NCBI GenBank assembly: GCA_013151865.1
Contig: JAADHN010000111.1
Span: 1 to 64,000, forward strand
DNA from: Kiritimatiellota bacterium
GTDB lineage: Bacteria; Verrucomicrobiota; Lentisphaeria; Oligosphaerales; JAADHN01
Direction: 5' to 3'
Length of the DNA stretch: 64,000 bases
In this document: piece by piece, positions 61,201-64,000 of the stretch
How the letters are laid out: every line of letters starts with the position of its first letter
How positions within the stretch are numbered: position 1 is the stretch's first letter
Notes under the pieces: model-generated
What the model saw: only the letters and a program-made list of their open reading frames with translations
Told to the model about the DNA's origin: nothing
Database searches by the model: none
Made by a program: the position numbers and the translations under genes

Positions 61201-61586
61201 TCTGGGACCGGGGCCGGATGAGACCCAATCCGGATGCACTCCGATTTCAGGGCCGTTTCCTGGACGATTTCTATCGGATGGTGTACCTTTCCGGGGCGGA
61301 CGGAAGCGTCGTCTGGTGGTTCCCCGGGGGATACCGGTGGAACGAGCGGAGCGACTACGGTATCCTCAACCCTGACCGTACCTGGAGACCCGCCACGCGG
61401 ACCATCGCGCGCTGGGCCCCAAAACTTCTCGCCCCCCGAAAGCGTCCCGAACCGAACGCTTGGCTGGAATTCGACCGACGCGACTACGCCGATGGCATTC
61501 GGGGCATCTATCGGGACCTGGAAAAACAGTTTTTTGGCATGATTGATGCACACCGGTTTCCCGGGCTGCGCGAGCGCCGCCGGTGA
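58224..61586 (+). CDS. Large GH-A-clan glycosidase-like protein, probably secreted
   Basis: 1120-aa protein. The N-terminal 20 residues (ITALTLVASLAAATSAKPAY) resemble a weak signal peptide. Residues about 80-700 are beta-rich domains of unknown type. A TIM-barrel segment begins with FVHGVNYMPSSGIALDL and IKRIGFNSVSVFQYYR, with acid/base Glu in DLAWEPSWGNHDRR and nucleophile-type Glu in VMWAEFGCSIWD. These fit clan GH-A (GH2/GH5/GH42-like). The segment DGSVVWWFPGGYRWNERSDYG follows, and the end is basic. Start: ATG at 58224; the frame is open for 370 bases earlier without protein character. Substrate unknown. Confidence 0.78.
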   Translation: MDITALTLVASLAAATSAKPAYEAGFADVPAYTVESDRLTATVRYRTPSTGDTVRLHCEMKSGTGAYLAGREKRVRGTGTVRFVFAVPTSAMAARVRLVVWMGERWDRSLCPLVRSPLIEIYSKHRANRLRRMKQDAPVLLKRIRRLNRTGARAVGVYQAGASKWPPSIATNLVRDLRAARMPAMMMPPSALANPFVLRRNVFAAIVLVDSGVLPAEAGRSLSGYLREGGALVSLGGPAFQTALWRHGTVWLTRDEYRRVVTAGLPVRIVRRFERGAGGEWERSSNNLTAKSRVIWTPDGAPADSGGAVRIEIRDLNGWDTFTMPPVERFPFSEKAAWTSFWAKGDRRTSELAVEWREKDGSRWIATTPITTDWRQYVLPPGAFRSWQNTAKGRGGPGDAFHPQNAETLIFGLAFTHTRTVGQGDHTVWLDAIGVAEAPGPDIDPEALRGEPLTAPTMEGISPPWKLYPVTNAAAFRPTPGQTWFDGLLPKLGKTLYSPYARPAGTGIHKSRPWRFQSVIEYRDRDGRFCGSAAAVLLHAPSTGKLPAAATVPVADPAFFNASPGRDLVVSLIRRLLDGVFLYEGGAAWYASFGKERIPIGAQVINRGRQTTAVEVLLRVTAPDATVAWERSRKLTVAPGAVLRVEDAWDAPAPGGRGAKYSVTCELRSGGRTIDRLEHQLRLVAPPARPAYVVRTNGGFRLNERPWFVHGVNYMPSSGIALDLTDNFEFWLDPAPYDPEIIQRDLDDIKRIGFNSVSVFQYYRSMRSRNLLDLLERCREHGLKVNLSLRPGTPLDFHWAEVREMITTARLAGNDTVFAYDLAWEPSWGNHDRRKRWDREWEKWIIDRYGSFDAAEKTWGNPVPRDGQGRVTNPSDKEVAHDGPWRSMAVAYREFLNSLLHKYYGKARQLVRSVDPHHLVSFRMSIAGDPTVGQGGMPYDFAGLAHAVDILEPEGYGRIGDWDRVKPGWFTAAYARCVAPDLPVMWAEFGCSIWDRGRMRPNPDALRFQGRFLDDFYRMVYLSGADGSVVWWFPGGYRWNERSDYGILNPDRTWRPATRTIARWAPKLLAPRKRPEPNAWLEFDRRDYADGIRGIYRDLEKQFFGMIDAHRFPGLRERRR

Positions 61587-61741
61587 ATACCAGAAACTCC
61601 GCCTCGGCCTTCTCCCCGCCGTTCTCCGGGACGGGAAGAGCGGCGGAGCATACGGGACCATGGAAAACGTGAGGTCCGATGGCAGGGCTCGACGGACGGC
61701 CCGCCCAACCGACAGTTGGAACCGCGGAGGAAGGTCGTCAA

Positions 61742-64000
61742 ATGTATCCCAGCGGGACCATCCCGAGATCCGGAACGCCTGCGGCGCCGACACGCCGGAC
61801 CGCAACGGTGCTTTTTCTCTGCTGTCTCGCGGTGTTTGCAGCCCCCAAGGCACCGCCCGAGGCAGCCGCCGAACCCGAAGAACTGCGCTTCGCCTACGCT
61901 GAATACCCTCCCTTCGAATTCACGAACGACCGGGGCCAACCGGACGGGATGGTCATCGAGCTGGTCCGCTGGATAGGTGCGGTGCAGGGCTTCCACCCGC
62001 GTTTCCTGGCCGTGCCCGTACAGGCCGTGCCGACGGCGGTCCGGTCCGGGCGGGCGGATGTGGCGACTTCCATTTTTTACACCCCGGAGCGGGAAGCACA
62101 GTACGAATTCACACGCACCGTCTACAAAACCCCGGTCTCTATTCTCGTCCGCCAAGAGGAAACGGCGGTCCGCTCCCTCGCAGATTTGCGACACCGGCGC
62201 GTCGTAATTGAAAAAGGCGACATTGCGGCAGAAATCCTCCGCAGCCGGGACATTCAGGCCGAGCCCGTGGCGACCGAAACTTTCGCGGACGCGCTTCGAA
62301 TGCTGGCGAACGGTGAAGCGGATGCCGCGGTGGGGATGGAGGCAACGGCCGCCTATCTGATGAACAAGGGATTGGTGGACGGCATCAAGCGCGTGAGCAA
62401 GCCTGTGTACGCGGTGCAAGTCAGACTGGCGGTTCGCAAGGAACGCACGGACTTGCGCCGACGCCTCGATCAGGGGGTCCGGAAAGCCCGGAACGCCGGT
62501 GTACTGGACGAAATCGAGAGCAAGTGGCTCGGGGCGATCACCACCGGCACCGGTCGGCGGCTGGAACAACACATCCGCTATCTGTTCGGCGTGCTGATCG
62601 GGGTGCTGGTACTGGTTTTCATCGTTTGGGCCTGGAATGTCCGACTGCGCAACTTGGTAAAACAACGCACCCGGGAGTTGAGCAACAGCGAACTGTGGTT
62701 CCGGACCATCGCCGAGTACACCCTGGACTGGGAAAGCTGGCTGGGACCCGACGGACACCCCATCTGGGTGAGCGCCGCAGTCAAGAAAACGACCGGTTAC
62801 ATGCCCGACGAATGCCGAAACATGGTGGACTACCCGACCCGCCTCGTGCATCCGGATGATCGGGACCGTGTACTGGCCGCCTTGCGCGGGGAGGCCGGCG
62901 CATCGAGTACGGGCAACGGCGGGCTGCTCTTTTCCTTCCTCCATAAAGACGGGTCCGTCCGCCGGGGCGAGATGCACTGGCGACGGGTCCGCGCCGAGGA
63001 CGGCAAACACCTGGGCGTCCGTTTCGGGGTCCGGGACGTCACCGACCGCTGGGTGGCCGAGGAACAGTTGCGCGATTCCGAGAAGAAGTACCGCGAACTG
63101 GTCAAGAACCTGCGGGACGGCTTTCTGGTCATGGACCTGGATGGTCGTATCCTGGAGTGGAACCCCGAATTCCAACGCCTGCTCGGCTATTCCGAAGCCG
63201 AGCTTGCCCGCATGAAATTGTCGGACCTTGTTACCGAAAACGGTTTGGCCCAGGATAGGAGGGTGCTCGCCGAACAGGTACTGCCGCGGGGCTATTCCGA
63301 CCTGTACGAGCGCGAACTCTTGGGCCGGAAGGGCATGCGTATCCCCGTCGAAGTCCGAACCCACCTGCTCCGCAACGACAAGGGAGGGCCGGCCGGTTAC
63401 TGGGCAATCGTGCGCGATATCCGAGAACGGAAAAAATATGAAAGCGAACACCGGCAGATCGAAGAACGAGTCCGGGAGGTGCAGCGCCTGCAGAGCCTGG
63501 CCGTGCTGGCCGGCGGGGTCGCGCATGACTTCAACAATCTGCTCATGGGCGTGCTCGGCAACGCGGACCTGGCCGCCGAAGACCTGCCGCCCGATTCGCC
63601 GCTCCGGGAAAACCTCGAGGAAATCCGGGCCGCGGCACTGCAGGGCGCCGACCTGTGTCGACAGATGCTCGCGTATGCCGGAAAAGGGCGGTTCGTCATC
63701 AGACGGCTGTCGCTCAACAGGCTCATCCGCGAGAATCAACGCTTGTTCAAGGCCGCCGTCCCCGCTTCTATTCGGGTCAACTATCACCTGGCGCCGGTGC
63801 TTCCGAAGGTCGAAGGGGACGCAACCCAACTCAGGCAGATGTTGGCGAATCTCCTCACAAACGCGGTCGAGGCAATCGGCACGACCCAGGGAATCATCAC
63901 CATTCGAACCGGAGCACGGGAATGCGATGCGGCCGATCTCGCCGCCACTCGAATCGGCGCGGATTTGGAACCCGGCCACTATGTCTACGTGGAAATAAGC
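61742..64000 (+). CDS. Solute-binding/PAS sensor histidine kinase, cut by window end
   Basis: First 753 codons, with no stop before the window ends. Order: signal peptide (VLFLCCLAVFAAP), a periplasmic family-3 solute-binding domain (about 45-275; LRFAYAEYPPFEFTN, ATSIFYTPEREAQYEFTR), a membrane helix (about 280-300; LIGVLVLVFIVWAW), two PAS domains (about 320-440 and 445-570), and HisKA with phospho-acceptor His595 in GGVAHDFNNLL. The beginning of the HATPase domain has LLTNAVEAI. It likely senses an amino-acid-type ligand outside the membrane and signals inward. A C-terminal receiver may lie beyond 64000. Start: ATG at 61742 after GGAGGAAGG. Confidence 0.88.
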   Translation, partial: MYPSGTIPRSGTPAAPTRRTATVLFLCCLAVFAAPKAPPEAAAEPEELRFAYAEYPPFEFTNDRGQPDGMVIELVRWIGAVQGFHPRFLAVPVQAVPTAVRSGRADVATSIFYTPEREAQYEFTRTVYKTPVSILVRQEETAVRSLADLRHRRVVIEKGDIAAEILRSRDIQAEPVATETFADALRMLANGEADAAVGMEATAAYLMNKGLVDGIKRVSKPVYAVQVRLAVRKERTDLRRRLDQGVRKARNAGVLDEIESKWLGAITTGTGRRLEQHIRYLFGVLIGVLVLVFIVWAWNVRLRNLVKQRTRELSNSELWFRTIAEYTLDWESWLGPDGHPIWVSAAVKKTTGYMPDECRNMVDYPTRLVHPDDRDRVLAALRGEAGASSTGNGGLLFSFLHKDGSVRRGEMHWRRVRAEDGKHLGVRFGVRDVTDRWVAEEQLRDSEKKYRELVKNLRDGFLVMDLDGRILEWNPEFQRLLGYSEAELARMKLSDLVTENGLAQDRRVLAEQVLPRGYSDLYERELLGRKGMRIPVEVRTHLLRNDKGGPAGYWAIVRDIRERKKYESEHRQIEERVREVQRLQSLAVLAGGVAHDFNNLLMGVLGNADLAAEDLPPDSPLRENLEEIRAAALQGADLCRQMLAYAGKGRFVIRRLSLNRLIRENQRLFKAAVPASIRVNYHLAPVLPKVEGDATQLRQMLANLLTNAVEAIGTTQGIITIRTGARECDAADLAATRIGADLEPGHYVYVEIS

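Noticed and set aside
61508-63979. Very long - strand open frame (more than 800 codons)
   Set aside because: It is antisense to the solute-binding sensor kinase, whose domains and ribosome site are clear on the + strand.
1-64000. CRISPR array, tRNA genes, IS elements, phage genes
   Set aside because: No regularly spaced direct repeats with unique spacers, no cloverleaf with a conserved T-loop outside coding regions, and no transposase or integrase signature was found by reading.

Overview
This is about 64 kb of high-GC bacterial chromosome from a diderm: it carries a lipid A-type acyltransferase and an O-antigen/polysaccharide locus. Iron-sulfur enzymes, a methylenetetrahydrofolate reductase fused to a methyltetrahydrofolate-binding methyltransferase domain, a nickel-pincer-cofactor pair and a radical-SAM enzyme suggest an anaerobic or facultative lifestyle. 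Large secreted carbohydrate-active proteins (GH29, GH2, beta-helix plus LamG, GH-A-like barrels), a prepilin-like protein and an FG-GAP propeller point to a polysaccharide degrader of the PVC type (Kiritimatiellota, Lentisphaerota or a relative). That placement is an inference from gene style; there is no rRNA in the window. No tRNA, CRISPR array, phage or transposase was found.

Layout. 1-9.4 kb: a hairpin-rich repeat, glnS, a hybrid histidine kinase, a FmdB zinc-ribbon protein, a zinc/manganese-type ABC ATPase-permease pair and a protein of unknown function. 8.4-11.2 kb: an overlapping three-gene operon (UDP-sugar pyrophosphorylase, unknown 112-aa protein, lipid A-type acyltransferase). 11.9-17.7 kb: the MTHFR fusion, a stand-alone CBM48 protein, a pseudopilin with a strong terminator, and pgi. 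17.9-28.5 kb: a Tat-exported GH29 enzyme overlapping an Fe-S flavoenzyme, a 1177-aa beta-helix protein, and glnD. 28.6-30.6 kb: larC-larB. 30.7-41 kb: a surface-sugar locus with glycosyltransferases, methyltransferases and a CDP-6-deoxysugar branch (rfbF, rfbG, C-methyltransferase, 3,5-epimerase-like) plus a deleted methyltransferase remnant. 41-51 kb: ygiQ, then GH2 and M55 peptidase genes, a frameshifted large secreted gene, a second M55 peptidase and a membrane zinc protease. 51-58 kb: ptsP, RNase P RNA, a seven-repeat FG-GAP propeller protein and a CuA-like/polyferredoxin membrane fusion. 58-64 kb: a 1120-aa GH-A-like protein and a sensor kinase with a solute-binding domain, cut by the window edge.

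The most unusual signal outside genes is a family of about 130-nt intergenic repeats in four diverged copies (about 2.8, 17.7, 33.8 and 50.2 kb). They share blocks beginning ATTCAGGTCATTG and containing GAGATGCGTC, with a GC-rich hairpin of varying sequence between the blocks. The first 140 bases also hold hairpins with unrelated stems, three of which share the same TGAAG pentaloop. The most unusual protein architectures are the MetF/zinc-cysteine/pterin-binding fusion and the CuA-polyferredoxin fusion, which lacks the usual Met copper ligand.
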